64,000 nt of DNA, taken from positions 90,085,157-90,149,156 of the forward strand of contig CM038053.1 in NCBI GenBank assembly GCA_021397845.1, read 5' to 3'. This stretch comes from Areca catechu (Eukaryota > Streptophyta > Magnoliopsida > Arecales > Arecaceae). The notes under the pieces were generated by a model. It was not told the origin of the DNA. It saw only the letters and a list, made by a program, of their open reading frames with translations, and made no database searches. Made by a program: the position numbers and the translations under genes. Below, piece by piece: positions 11,311-22,861 of this stretch (its first letter is position 1; the number at the start of each line of letters is the position of its first letter).

Positions 11311-12458
11311 GTTTGGTATTCGAACGGATTTATGATAGTTTTTATCTGCTTTGCATTCACAAACCCTAATTTCTGCATCCTGTCCACTGCATTAGGTATC
11401 TAGGTTTCATCTTTTTCTAGTTTTTTAGAAAATTTATTTTTCTATGAAAACTGCATGTCATGTACACTATTCTATGCTCATAATTTTCATGATTTTTAAT
11501 TAATTTTACCGTAAACCTAATTCTCTAAAATCTAGCATATTAGGAACCCTAACTAAAAGTCTGATAATTCTATATCAGTCCAAAAATCCTAAGATTTTCA
11601 TAACCATTTGATTTTATTTTTGCATATAATTTCGTAGAATTCATCATCGCCATCCGTACTCTATCCTTTATTTTTTTGATTTTTTTCTACATCAAAATCT
11701 GTGTCAAAATCAGCATCATCTGAAATCCTAATTTTTAGAATTTTGCTATTCTGCATACTTGTTCAACCAAACCCTAATTAACTTCTAGAACCCCCGAAAT
11801 CCCAAGCCAAACATTGTTTGATAATCCCAGTTAACTTAAACGTAACTTGACATGTCATAAATCATTAAAAAAATATTTTATTTTCTACTATGTTTTAGTT
11901 TGCATCAGAACCATTGAATGTTCATCATCTTTTAATCTAATCTTAAGGGGAATCAATATAATATCAGGGCAGATGGTCATAACCTGTCCTGGGCCCAAAA
12001 CAACCACCCAGCATTTCCACCCAAACCTTAATTAAAATTAATTATACCTAATTTCCCTAAAGGGCTAGGTGACACCAACAGGTTGGGTATAAGCTGTGTG
12101 GGCCAACTAGTGTATTTAATCCTTTAGCTATTACTAAAAGATGGTGTCTAAGGCTGGGGGTCCAGAGTCAAATGACCTATGTGGATTGGTGGTTTATAAT
12201 TATGACCTTGTGACAAGCAGGGGTAGCCTCCCACCACCCCACCCCCTACCTAGCCAATGGAAGGATTAGCTACTGGGTTAAGTGTAAGTTGAGCTGACCC
12301 ATCCAGTTTTGGCTCTAGTTCTAGGAAAACCTTGATCATTCTAGACTATTTCTTTTTGCATGCTTGGCTGCACCATTCCATTCTAATTTCTTGATTGAGT
12401 GTATGACCACTAGATTAGGAACCCAATACCTAAAGTCTAAACCCCAAACTGATCAGCC
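11311..12458 (+). other. na-B 5' leader, no gene
   Basis: This is an A/T-rich untranslated leader between primer-binding site and gag. It contains the CCCTAAAGGGCTAGG inverted repeat (12055-12069), present in the leaders of the other gypsy elements. I do not find the TAGGAGA/TCTCCTA structured block here. The same leader recurs at 34791-35825. Confidence 0.75.
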
Positions 12459-12846
12459 ATGGATCCCAATTTGGAGGCTATCCTGAACCAGCTTGCTCGG
12501 TTAACTACCCAAATGAATCGTATGTTTGACCAATTTGACACTAGAACCCAAGATTAATCAGCCCAAATGACCCAAATCAATACTACGCTTGATCAAACCA
12601 ATGACCAGATAACCTAATTGATCCGATCCAAGAACCAAATGAACCATAGATTCAACCAAGTAGACCATCGATTTGACCAGGCAACCAGTAGGATCAACCA
12701 ATTAGCCACTAGTTTTGACCAAGTAGGAGATTGGTTAGGAACCATAGACAAGACCCATAGGACTGAACCCATAACCTATGAACCCATAACCCTTAGTCAG
12801 CCTGAGCCCAATAGGATTAGTACCATTAGATATGAACCCAGTGTTA
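12459..12846 (+). pseudogene. na-B gag N-terminal remnant
   Basis: ATG at 12459 gives MDPNLEAILNQL followed by a heptad-like MNRMFDQFDTR segment, then a stop at 12555-12557. The same protein type resumes to 12846 (NHRFNQVDHRFDQ, RLG/WLGTIDKTHRT). It parallels the na-E N-terminus (MNHRFEHIDNRLGTIEKT) and looks like the coiled-coil N-terminus of chromovirus gag. No capsid domain or zinc knuckle follows. The frame is cut by the solo LTR at 12852. Confidence 0.65.
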
Positions 12847-12851
12847 GTTAG

Positions 12852-14618
12852 TGGTGCGGGCACCAGACTCAGAAGAAGACTTCAGAGCTCCATCTAGATC
12901 TCTGATTAACCTTGCCCGAAGAATTAGGGTTTTTTGGCTTGTAATAAGGGTTGACTTGATCAACTCAATTTTAGCTTGAGTCTATATTACCTGCATTTTT
13001 ATTTTGTTGAGTCATGTTGACTCAGTAGTGGACTAGGGCTTCAACCTGGGGTGTTACATTTTCTCCCAAGCCCAAGCAAGTGGGCGCCACACTCCCAGCC
13101 ACACTCCCAGCCATACGCCTGAGTCCAGGGGGCGCCACATCTCCATCCAGCAGGCTTTGGTCCCCACACCACAGATAGCAGCTCCCTTCTCTCATGCGCC
13201 AATTGAGGAGAAATCCACCAGGGGTCCACAAATCAAGGGGGGCGGCCCAAGACATTCCCAAAAGAACCAAACTATGAAAGGGAAGAAATTCTCTTGGAGA
13301 GAACTTCAAGGAGGCGCCCATTACCTGCCAAAAATACTCAAAACAAAGTTAGAAAGATCCATAACTTGGGGAGAAAGAAAAGGAGGTATCCAAAAAGGGT
13401 TGAGCCATGGAAGGAAGGAGATTTCTCTTGAAGAGCAAGGTTAGGAGGCGCCCTAGTCATTCCAACTAAAGCCAGATATAAAAGGAAACAAATTTTCTCT
13501 TGGAGGGCAAGGTTAAGAGGCACCCAAACACTTCCAGATAAGGCCAGGCATAGAAGGAAAAAAATAATTTTCTTGGAGGTCAAGACAAGGAGGCGCCACC
13601 TACATTCCTTTTTTGAAGCCTCAATCATCTTTGGAATTATTTGGCCGGCTATATGAGTAGGGATTGATCCTACAATCCTAATTTGAAGATCCCCTCCTTT
13701 AGTCCCACATGGGAAGATGTAAAATCCTACTCTCTTGTAATGTCCTATAAATAAAACCCCCATGTAAGTTTGAAATGAATCAGATGAATTAAACCAAATT
13801 TTTTTTGTGAGCAAACTTTGTGTTTTCTCTCTTCGCACTTGCATCCAGGTGTTGAGCTCCATGAGGGAGTAAATCTGGGTTCCCCAGGAACCTTGAGGAG
13901 GTGTGAGATCTCCAAAACCCAAACCCTAGGTTAGCCACTTCTACTCCATAACCCTAGCCGCCCACCATCCACTTCAATCCACCAAACCCTAGCCTATCCC
14001 ACCTCCCACAGCCTCTCTCTCCAAGTCCAAGCCGACCACCAGCATCCAGCTCCAGTCCAGATACTTCAGATCCAAAGCTCTTTCCAGAGGGAGTCGAATC
14101 AGCCTTCAAGAGAATTCGGATCTCAGCGACATCAGCCTTCAAGTTCTTCGAACTGGTAAATCCTTCCCTGAGTCTCTGAATCCATCACTTGTTTTTCTTC
14201 TTCCTAGATCTTGAGTCCAGGAGAAGCCGACCAAACCACAAGACCAGTATTGGAGGATCCATTACATAGATAGCCAAATCCGAGGATCCAACAATCTGCT
14301 CGAGAGAGTTCTTCCACCCAAATTCTGTGAAGATCACTGTCTGGTTGGTAAACCATCTCTTCTCTTTATTTCTGTCCTGTTGAAAGTTCAGAGCGAAACC
14401 CTAGGTCTAGGAGTTTCTCAACCCCCAGCGATCCGTTACTTCTGAACTACTCTGATAACTTAGCTTCTTCTAAATTGTGCTTTCAATCCTTACCTAGTTT
14501 CCATCAACTTAGTTTAACTTTACTTTGGGTCAAAGCCAATTTCTGAAAAAAAAAAAAAAAAAGAATTAATCTTAATTTTTACTTCCGCATACGCTTCTTT
14601 GTTCTTTGTTCTGCATCA
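12852..14618 (+). mobile_element. Solo LTR of the gyp-C family
   Basis: It starts TGGTGCGGGCACC and ends CTGCATCA, flanked by perfect TSDs GTTAG (12847-12851 and 14619-14623). It is the reverse complement of the gyp-C LTRs, but 1,767 bp instead of about 1.61 kb. The extra length comes from additional copies of a TTCTCTTGGAG...GGAGGCGCC unit between about 13290 and 13600. A solo LTR arises by recombination between the two LTRs of a full element. The long minus-strand open frame 13338-13922 is not coding. Confidence 0.93.
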
Positions 14619-14623
14619 GTTAG

Positions 14624-14899
14624 GAACACCTTAGCCAACCCACCCTTGTTACCCCAGTCATTAGTCAGTTTTTCTTTAGTCTACCCCCTCTTACCACCTC
14701 ATTGGCTCACCCAAATGACCTTGAAGAAGAGATATATGAGGCTGACCCAAGCATAGTGGAATGGTATGTGGAGGAAGAAGAGGAGTTCACCATAGAAGAC
14801 TTAGAGCTAGTGGAATCAATAGATACTCAGTTAGAAGCCACCCTAGAATCAGTTGACCCTGACCATATCCATATAGTAGTCGACCCAGAGTTAGATGGC
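14624..14899 (+). pseudogene. na-B acidic segment of the unrecognised open frame, part 1
   Basis: From 14702 the frame is strongly acidic (EEEIYEADPSIVEWYVEEEE). It resembles the acidic linker after the zinc knuckles in gyp-C gag (EEEVYEAGMNLVDEYEGEEE). It is interrupted by gyp-F after the TSD ATGGC and resumes in the same frame at 31958. Its na-E counterpart is 60506-60766. Function is unknown. Confidence 0.7.
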
Positions 14900-16068
14900 T
14901 GGTGTGGTATGCATGATGAGGATGCAATCAAGTGACTTTAAAGGAGATTAACCAAAATTTAACTAGCAATTCCTACTTGCATATGAGTGATTCAACATAT
15001 AAGATCAAGGAGATCTAAATAAAAAACCCTAAATGCTTATACTTAAACCCAGCTAGGAGGATTATCAAAATCTTAAAGAAATAGGACAAGATTAGAATTC
15101 GCACACAAGTCAAGCTAGCCCTATTTAATGATCCCGATCTTAAAAGACTAGGAGTTCAAGCATTGAAATCTCAAGCACAAGGGATTCGCTCTTAAGGTTC
15201 TCAAATGAAAGATCATACCACATAAGATGGGCCATCTAACTTTCTGGTTTGTAGCAAGTAATCCTTCCTCCTGGATCTGGAACCTAGAGAACCCTGCAAC
15301 AAAAAAACCAAGATGATTAGAAGCTTAATTAGAAATGAGAAGATTGATGGAACTCAAAGGAGAGTTTGTTGGAAATGATCCTTGGTGCCATGGTGGAAGC
15401 TTGTGTTGGTGTTGATCTTATTCTTGTGAGGATGTCCTTAATTCGCCTTGAAGGAAGAGGATTGCTTGGAAGATGAAGAGTAAAAGAGAAGGATTAGGGA
15501 GAAGAGATGATGGAGGAGAGGAAGAGGTTCACTTAGGCATAAAGATCCACATAGGCACATAGAAACACAAGAAAATTTCTAAAAATTTGTATTCATTCAT
15601 CAATTGCTCTTTACAAGGGCGTCCAAGGCTTTAAATAAAGCCTCACAAATTTTGAAATTTCAAATCCCCAAACAAGTGGAGTAATATAAGGGGAGAGGGC
15701 TGATTTTCTTGCTTGAAATCCTCCTTGGCCAACTTCCTTGAATTTGAACTTGAGATGGCGCCCTCTTGTGGTGAGGTGGCATGTGAGGTGGCATGTGGTC
15801 CCAAGTTGAGGTGGCGCAAGTGATGTGGCATGTGGTCCCCAATTGAGTTGGCTTTGGTCTTGATTTGGGGTATACATTGTGAGTCTTCTTTAGGCTTGAT
15901 GCTAGTTGACCCATTTGGATTGGACTAAGACTAGACCCGACATGGACTCGACTTACATGATTATTTTGGACTCAAAAGAAAGATTACAGGATTCTCTAGT
16001 CCAACCATAAAGATTCGGAATGGGCTTGAATTGGTTGGAGTCTCTTTCTGATTCTGGTGCCCGCACCA
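14900..16068 (-). repeat. gyp-F 3' LTR
   Basis: It is a 1,169-bp direct repeat of 30760-31952. The two differ at few positions by eye, plus a short length difference near 15800, where GTGGCATGTGGT-like units vary in number. TTTATTTAAAG near 15630 (complement) is the likely TATA region. The pol frame extends about 75 nt into this LTR. Confidence 0.92.
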
Positions 16069-16688
16069 ATTCTCCCCGGGTGGGAGGAACTCGACCCTGT
16101 CGAGTGATAAGTTTCTAATATATCCGGGTCGATTTGTTGTAGGTCCTCTTTGGTGATCCAGGATCTTCAGATTCAAGATGTCCTTGCCATCGAACCAGAT
16201 AGCATTGGTAGCCCTTATTTCTAGTAGTGATGATCTGGTCATTCAAGATCCTTTCAATTCTTTCCTTTCGCTCAGGAATATTTGGTGGTGGACACTCAAT
16301 TGGCATTTCACTCTCAAGAGAAGTGTTAGGACCAAAAGGTTCATCCGTATCAATGCAGGTTCCTTGTATTCTTTCAGATCGGAAACATTAAATGTAGAAC
16401 TAATGCCATAACTAGGTGGTAAGTCTACTATATAAGCATTAGGTCCAATTTTTTTATTATTTTGAAGGGTCCGGCTCCCCGGGCATGGAGTTTCTTCATA
16501 GTTCCGGGAGGAAACCTTTCTGGTTTAAGCCTAATCATTACAGAGTCTCCTACATTAAATTCCTTTAACCGTTTATGTGAATTAGCCATATGCCTATAGA
16601 GTTTATTGCTTGTTTGAATCTTCTGACTAATCTCCTTGTGCAAACCCTTAACATGCTGTGCATATGACTCAGCAGACTCAATATTCAT
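15990..16688 (-). pseudogene. gyp-F integrase C-terminus, chromodomain and LTR-encoded tail
   Basis: The piece 16428-16688 gives an integrase C-terminal part (GDSVMIRLKPERFPP, RGAGPFKI). After a frameshift a chromodomain follows: RIERILNDQII, YLVRWQGHLESED. The tail GRIGAGTRIRKRL crosses the LTR start at 16068 and ends at a TAG inside the LTR, the arrangement also seen in gyp-C, na-B and na-E. Frameshifts near 16430 and 16190 make it non-functional. Confidence 0.78.
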
Positions 16689-16713
16689 GTATGTACTGGT
16701 AATGGAATTAGGT

Positions 16714-17852
16714 CTAAAGGTTTCCTAGGTCTGTATCCATGGACCACTTCGAATGGACTTTTTCCAATAGACTTATTAATCGAACTGTTGTAGGAAATTC
16801 AGCACGAGGAAGTAGTAAGTCCCAGTTTCCTAGGTAGTCACCGACTAAACATCTTAAGAGATTTCCTAAGCTTCGGTTTACTACTTCAGATTGGCCATCG
16901 GTTTGAGGATGATAGGCCGTAGAGAATTTCAGCTTAGTACCTAACATGTGCTAGAGGGTTTTCCAGAAGTAGCTAGTGAACTTGACATCTCTATCTGACA
17001 CAATGGTCTTGGGTAAACCATGAAGCTTAACCACCTGATCTAAGAAAAGCTTGGCCACTTTCGAAGCATCTAAAGTTGAGAACACGGGATGAAGTGCGCC
17101 ATTTTGGAAAAACGATCGACAACCACAAAAACAAAGTCATGATTCCTAGAAGTTTTAGGCAGACCTACCACAAAATCCATACTGATATCTTGCCATGGAC
17201 CATCAGGGACAGGTAAGGGCGTGTACAGACCGGTGTTCTGTCTTTGCTGTTTTGCAATAGCACAGGTCCGACACTGAGCTACGATCTGGGCAAAATCAGG
17301 ACATGTGGGATATTCATCTTTCAATCTATCGAACCCTACTACTTTAGTGCTCACAGAGGTTAACAACATAGAACGGCGGCTCAACGCATCAGCAACCCTA
17401 TTTTCAGTACCGGCACGATGTTTCAAAACGAACGTGTAAGCTTGTATGAATTCTACCCATTTCCTGTGCCTAGGGTTTAATTTCTTTTGAGAACTAAGGA
17501 ACCTAAGAGCTTCGTGATCAGAGAACAGGACAAACTCGTGGGGTTGAAGATAATGCCTCCAATATCGTAGAGCTTGAACTACAGCATACAGTTCCTTATC
17601 ATACGTGGAATACCTTAGTCTCGCCTCATTTAACTTTTCACTGAAGTATGCTACTGGGTGATTCTCTTGACTCAAGACACCTCCAATTTCGACCCCAGAA
17701 GCATCACAAGCAACCTCAAACACCTTGGTAAAATCGGTTAACCTTAAGACAGGTGCTTGTGTCATTTTCTCCTTAATTGTTAGGAAGGCCTTACCTGCTG
17801 CTTTAGTCCACTCAAAATTTTCCTTCCTAATACAATCAGCGATTGGTGCCAC
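16714..17852 (-). pseudogene. gyp-F RNase H fused in frame to a truncated integrase
   Basis: One 260-codon open stretch (17070-17852) carries RNase H (VACDASGVEIGGVLSQ, LFSDHEALRFL, ADALSRR) and then jumps at about 17291 from YPTCPDF to AQIVAQCRTCAIAK. Compared with gyp-A, 77 codons are missing without a frame change. They hold the region before integrase and both zinc-finger histidines. The core follows (DISMDFVVGLPKT), then a frameshift near 17070. The catalytic Glu region is in 16714-16947 (AYHPQTDGQSEVVNRSLG). A stop sits after KTL, at the Trp codon that is also TAG in gyp-C. Confidence 0.85.
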
Positions 17853-19200
17853 TATCGTACTGAATCCTTTAATAAACCTTCTATAGAAGGTGGATAACCC
17901 ATGGAAACTACGACGTTGTGGATAGTCTTAGGCGTAGGCCACTCAACTATGGATTTAATTTTCTCAGGATCAGCGGACACCCCTTCAGATGTGACTACGA
18001 ATCCTAGAAAGATAACTCTATTTGTCAGGAAATCACACTTCTTGATATTGGCATAGAGACTATCTTTTCTCAGGACTTGACAAACTTGCTTCAGGTGGGT
18101 TAAGTGGTCTGCCTTTGTTTTGCTATATATAAGTAATCATCAAAATAGACCACTACAAATCTTCCGATAAAAACCTTTAACACCTGATTCATTATTCTCA
18201 TAAAAGTGCTGGGTGCATTGGACAGACCGAACGGCATGACTAACCACTCATATAATCCATCTTAGTCTTAAAAGCGGTCTTCCATTCATCTCCAGTCCTA
18301 ACCCTAACCTGGTGATAGCCACTTTTTAGGTCTATCTTGGAAAAATTGTCGATCCAGCTATCATATCTAACATGTCGTCTAGTCTTGGGATTGGAAATCT
18401 ATACTTTACAGTGATCTTATTAATGGCACGGCTATCTATACACATCCTCCAGGTGCCATCATTCTTAGGGGTCAGCAGAGCAGGGACTGCACATGGACTT
18501 AAGCTTTCCTTAATAAACCCCTTCTTAAGAAGTTCACCCACTTGCCTTTGCAGTTCCTGGTGTTTAGTTGGGTTCATCCTATAGTGAGGCAAATTAGGTA
18601 AAGTCGCTCTAGGGATTAAATCTATTGCGTGTTGTATGTTTCTTAAAGGTGGGAGGTTATCGGGGAGATCTTCTGGAAACACATCCTCAAATTCTTTCAA
18701 TAATTGGACCACCTCTTGAGGGTGTTCTACAGGGCTGTGGTCCTTAATTTCCTTAGCAGCTACTACCCAAATAGGTGCTCCTTCCATGATATCTTGCTCT
18801 AATTCTTTTGCACCTATTAAATTTAATCCAGTCTTCTTATCTTTCAAGCTGCTAGCTCCTCTCTTGACATTATCCTTAGGTTGGGTTGGATGAATGACAA
18901 TTTTCTTGCCATTGAAATTGAAAGCACAGGAGTTTGATCGACCAAAGATGGTCACATCATGATCAAACAGCCATGGCCTGCCTAAGATGATGCTACTTTC
19001 CCCCATAGGAAGCACATCACACCAGATCTTTTCCTGATAGGATTGGAAGCTGGACTTGAACCTGACATCTTGACTTGATTGGTATAGAAGTGGAATCGAT
19101 CCAGGACACCTTATATGGATTGGGATGTGGTACAATGGGTAATCCTAGACTTTTGGCTGCGTTAGTGAAATGGCATTGACATAGCTTCCACTATCGATGA
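17853..19200 (-). pseudogene. gyp-F protease and reverse transcriptase, broken
   Basis: The protease active site DSG is encoded at 19187-19195. A frameshift then leads to a 267-codon open stretch (18332-19135). It covers the protease C-terminus (ILGRPWLFDHD), the connector (EEFEDVFPEDLP-like) and RT N-terminus (LPHYRMNP, WRMCIDSRAINKIT, PRLDDMLDM). The YFDD region near 18150 is readable but frame-shifted just after it. Order and spacing match gyp-A and gyp-C. Confidence 0.85.
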
Positions 19201-19454
19201 CGATCTTACAGACCTTTTCTCCTATCTTAACAAATGTGTGTAGGATGCTAGTTCTACGCCAGTCTTCTTGCTCCTTGGTCTGTGTCATGATATGTCTCAC
19301 AACTCCTAGCAAAACTGATGAGTCTATATTCTTTTCACCCCCTTCATACTCTTCATACTCATCAGCTAAACAATCCCTGCTTCATAAACTTCTTCTTCAC
19401 CAAACTCTAGGGGTTCTGAATCTTCTTCTTCTACCTCCCCTATATGTAAAGCTA

Positions 19455-20551
19455 TAGAGGGGCATTGGCTCATGAAATGGCCTGTTTTGCGGCACTTATA
19501 ACAAACTCCTTCTCTTTCACCTGGAACTTCAGGGCTCTTTCCTTTATCTCCTCTGGGAATTAAGGGGGTGGTCGGATTGGGTCTAAGGGTTGGATTCGGG
19601 CTGGACCTTGTTCTAATGGCGGGACTAGGGACTGAGCTAGGCCTGCTAGCAGGAGGGTTAAACCTAAAGGTTCAGGTCGTCTAAATGTAGTTCTCCTTTG
19701 AAACCTCTCATAGTCCGTAGCAACTTGGTATGCCTGATCTAAATCATGGACTTCCCTTAAAAACAGTTCTCCTTTTATATCATCATTCAACCCTGATCTA
19801 AACCTTGATAAAGTGGCTGCTTCAGACTCACTACGTTGCATCGCATCACAAACTCATCAAATTTAGCAACGTATTCAGAAACGGTCTTGTTACCCTGTGT
19901 TAATCGTTGCCACTGATCTAATAACCTTTGCTGATAAGACATAGACAGATATTTCTCTCTAAGTTTCCTCTTCATATCTCTCCATGTTGCTATAGGTAAA
20001 TCTCCCCTTTGCCTTGATATGCGTTCCATGTTTCCCCAATATAACCGAGCCTGACGAACTAGTCTGATTTTGGCAAACTTAAATCTTCTCTCTTCAGACA
20101 TATCATACCAGTCAAAATACTGGTCCATGTCAGCCTCCCAGTCTGTGTACACCTTAGGATCTAAGCTTCCCTCAAAGGTTGGTGCATCTAGACGGATGTT
20201 CCTTAGGGCCCGATCATCCTGATCAAAAGTATCATAGTGAGGCCTTCTAGGAGGTGGCTCTGGAGTATGATCAATATAATCCTGATGCGGTCTTCTTTGA
20301 ATTGGGTCAGGTGTGTGTTCCTGTCGTTGGGCTCTAGGATGAACTGAAGGTAATCTGGGTGAAGGTGGTTCAGTTGGGGTCAACCTAGCTTCTTCTAGGG
20401 TTCCTACCCTTTCCTCGAACTGACCAAATTTAGCATCCAAATGGTCCATCTTCTTGATCATAGATCTCATAAGGCTTTCCATACTAGTATCCAATGATGA
20501 ACTAGGTTGGGCTTGTGAAGGGTGGTAAGGTGTGCCTGACCTAGTTGTCAT
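19455..20551 (-). pseudogene. gyp-F gag
   Basis: ATG at 20551 starts MTTRSGTPYHPSQ, and 254 codons stay open to 19787. They contain a coiled-coil N-terminus (MIKKMDHLDAKFGQFEERV), a Pro/Arg-rich linker and the retrotransposon gag domain (APTFEGSLDPKVYTDWEADM, RLVRQARLYWG). A frameshift near 19830 leads to SRFRSGLNDDIKGELFLREV. The zinc knuckle CYKCRKTGHFMSQC (19462-19503) has all four ligands. Start choice rests on the MxTRSG match with gyp-A and na-E. Confidence 0.85.
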
Positions 20552-20641
20552 GCAAACAATTAGACTCAGACCCGAACTACGAGTTTTCTAAACCGGTTAG
20601 TCCAAATAAACTGAGTTGACTAGATACAATCAAATCAACAG
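20552..20641 (-). other. gyp-F leader, gag-proximal part
   Basis: This short untranslated segment between gag start and the gyp-C insertion ends in the TSD AACAG (20637-20641). The leader resumes at 29499. Confidence 0.8.
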
Positions 20642-22260
20642 TGATGCAGAATAAAGAACAAAGAAGCGTATGCGGAAGTCAAAATTAAGATTAATTCTTT
20701 TTTTTTTTTTTTTTTATATTTCAGAAATTGGCTTTGACTCAAAGTAAAGTTAAACTAAGTTGAAGGAAACTAGGTAAGGATTGAAAGCACAATTTAGAAG
20801 AAGCTAAGTTATCAGAGTAGTTCAGAAGTAACGGATCGCTGGGGGTTGAGAAACTCCCAGACCTAGGGTTTCGCTCTGAACTTTCAACAGGACAGAAACA
20901 GAGAGGAGAGATGGGTTACCAACCAGACAGTGATCTTCACAGAATTTGGGTGGAAGAACTCTCTCGGGTAGATTGTTGGATCCTCGGATTCGGCTATCTT
21001 CGTAATGGATCCTCCAATACTGGTCTCGTCGCTGGGTCGGCTTCTCCTGGACTCAAGATCTGGGAAGAAGAAAAACAAGTGATGGATTCAGAGACTTAGA
21101 AAAGGATTTACCAGTTCGAAGAACTTGAAGGCTGATGTCGCTAAGATCCGGATTCTCTTGAAGGCTGATTCGACTCCTTCTGGAAAAGAGCTTTGGATCT
21201 GAAGTATCCGGACTGTAGCTGGATGCTGGTGGTCGGCCTGGACTTGGAGAGAGAGGCCGTGGGAGGTGGGATAGGCTAGGGTTTGGTGGATTGAAGTGGA
21301 TGGTGGGCGGCTAGGGTTTGGGAGTGGAGTGGCTAACCTAGGGTTTAGGTTTTGGAGATCTCACACCTCCTCAAGGTTCCTGGGGAACCCGGATTTACTC
21401 CCTCACGGAGCTCAACACCTGGATGCAAGTGCGGAAGAGAGAAAACACAAAGTTTGCTCACAAAAAAATTTGGTTTCATTCATCTGATTCCATTAAACTA
21501 CAAGAGGGGTTTAATTTATAGGGCTTTACAAGAGAGTAGGGTTTTACATCTTCCCATGTGGGACTAAAGGAGGGGATCTACAAATCAGGATAATCCATAC
21601 ACATATGGTCGGCCAAGGTACCAAAAAAAAATTGATTTGGGTTATAAAAGGCAGGTAGATGGCGCCTCCATGCTTGGGTCTTCAAGAGAGGATTTCTTTC
21701 CTTCCATGGCTCAACTCTTTTGGACTCCTCCTTTTCTTTATCCCTAAGTCAAGGTCCTTCCCATCTTTGTTTTGGATATTTTTGGCAGGTAGTGGCGCCT
21801 CCTTGAAGTTCTCTCCAAGAGAATTTCTTCCCTTTTATAGTTTGGTTCTTTTGGGAAAGTCTTGGGCCGCCCCCTTGATTTGTGGACTCCTGGTGGATTT
21901 CTCCTCAATTGGCGCATGAGAGAAGGGAGCTGCTATTTGTGGTGTGGGGACCAAAGGCTGCTGGATGGAGATGTGGCGCCCCCTGGACTCAGGCATATGG
22001 CTGGGAGTGTGGCTGGGAGTGTGGCGCCCACTTGCTTGGCCTTGGGAGAAAATGTAACACCCTAGATTGAAACCCTAGTCCACTAATGAGTCAACATGAC
22101 TCAACAAAATAAAATGCAGGTAATATAGACTCAAGCTAAAATTGAGTTGATCAAGTCAACCCTTATTACAAGCCAAAAAAAACCCTAATTCTTCGGGCAG
22201 GGTTAATCAGAGATCCAGATGGAGCTCTGAAGTCTTCTACTGAGTCTGGTGCCCGCACCA
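20642..22260 (-). repeat. gyp-C 3' LTR
   Basis: It is 1,619 bp, with TG...CA ends in either reading. The minus-strand TATA region TATAAATTAA is the complement of 21511-21520. A poly(T) run on the plus strand near 20699 corresponds to poly(A) near the LTR 3' end. It has a duplicated GTGTGGCTGGGA near 22010 that is single in the other LTR. The pol stop codon lies inside it (22203-22205). Confidence 0.94.
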
Positions 22261-22856
22261 ATTCTCCCAGGGTGGGAGGAACTCGACCCTGTCGAGTATG
22301 GATCAAGTTGGCTCTGGTATCTCTCCAAGAGGTCTGGGTCCAACTCTTGTAATTCTTCTCGGGAGATCCAAGAGTCATCAGAATCTGGCCTTCCTAGCTA
22401 GCGGACCAGGTATCTTTGATACCCTCGATTACGAGTAGAGATAACCTGATCATCCAGGATCTTTTCAATCTACTCTTTCCTCATAGGCCAATTTGTTGGT
22501 GGACACACAGGGTCAGGTTCACTCTCAAGAGCAGGATTAGGTTTAAAAGCCTCACTGGGAATCACAGCTGGCTCCCTATACTCTACTAGGTCTGTAATGT
22601 TGAAAGTGGAGCTAATGCCTAGTTTTGGAGGTAACTCGAGCACATAGGCATTGGATCCTACTCTCTTTACCACTCTAAATGGTCCAGCTCCCCTAGCATG
22701 TAACTTTCTAATAGTTCCAGGAGGAAACCGTTCAGGCCTTAACTTAATCATTACATAGTCTCCTTCGTCAAAAGTTTTGACTCGCCTTTGAGAATCAACC
22801 AATTTCTTATAAGTTTCATTACTTAAATTTATTTTGGCTTGAATTTCTTTATGCAA
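22203..22856 (-). pseudogene. gyp-C integrase C-terminus, chromodomain and LTR-encoded tail
   Basis: The open stretch 22470-22856 holds the integrase C-terminal domain (VMIKLRPERFPPGT, LHARGAGPFRV, ITDLVEYREP). After a stop the chromodomain reads EKILDDQVIS, RGYQRYLVR, then TAG at the conserved Trp, then LGRPDSDDSWIS and ELQELDPDLLERY. The tail GRIGAGTRLSRRLQ continues 58 nt into the LTR and ends at TAA (22203-22205). Two nonsense changes are the only damage seen in this part. Confidence 0.88.
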
Positions 22857-22861
22857 GTCTT

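Noticed and set aside
13338..13922. 194-codon minus-strand open frame
   Set aside because: It lies wholly in the solo LTR of the gyp-C family. The matching parts of the gyp-C LTRs do not keep it open, and it has no recognisable domain.
14702..14935. Acidic 77-codon frame as a stand-alone gene
   Set aside because: Its last codons are gyp-F LTR sequence. The real frame continues at 31958, so it is part of na-B.
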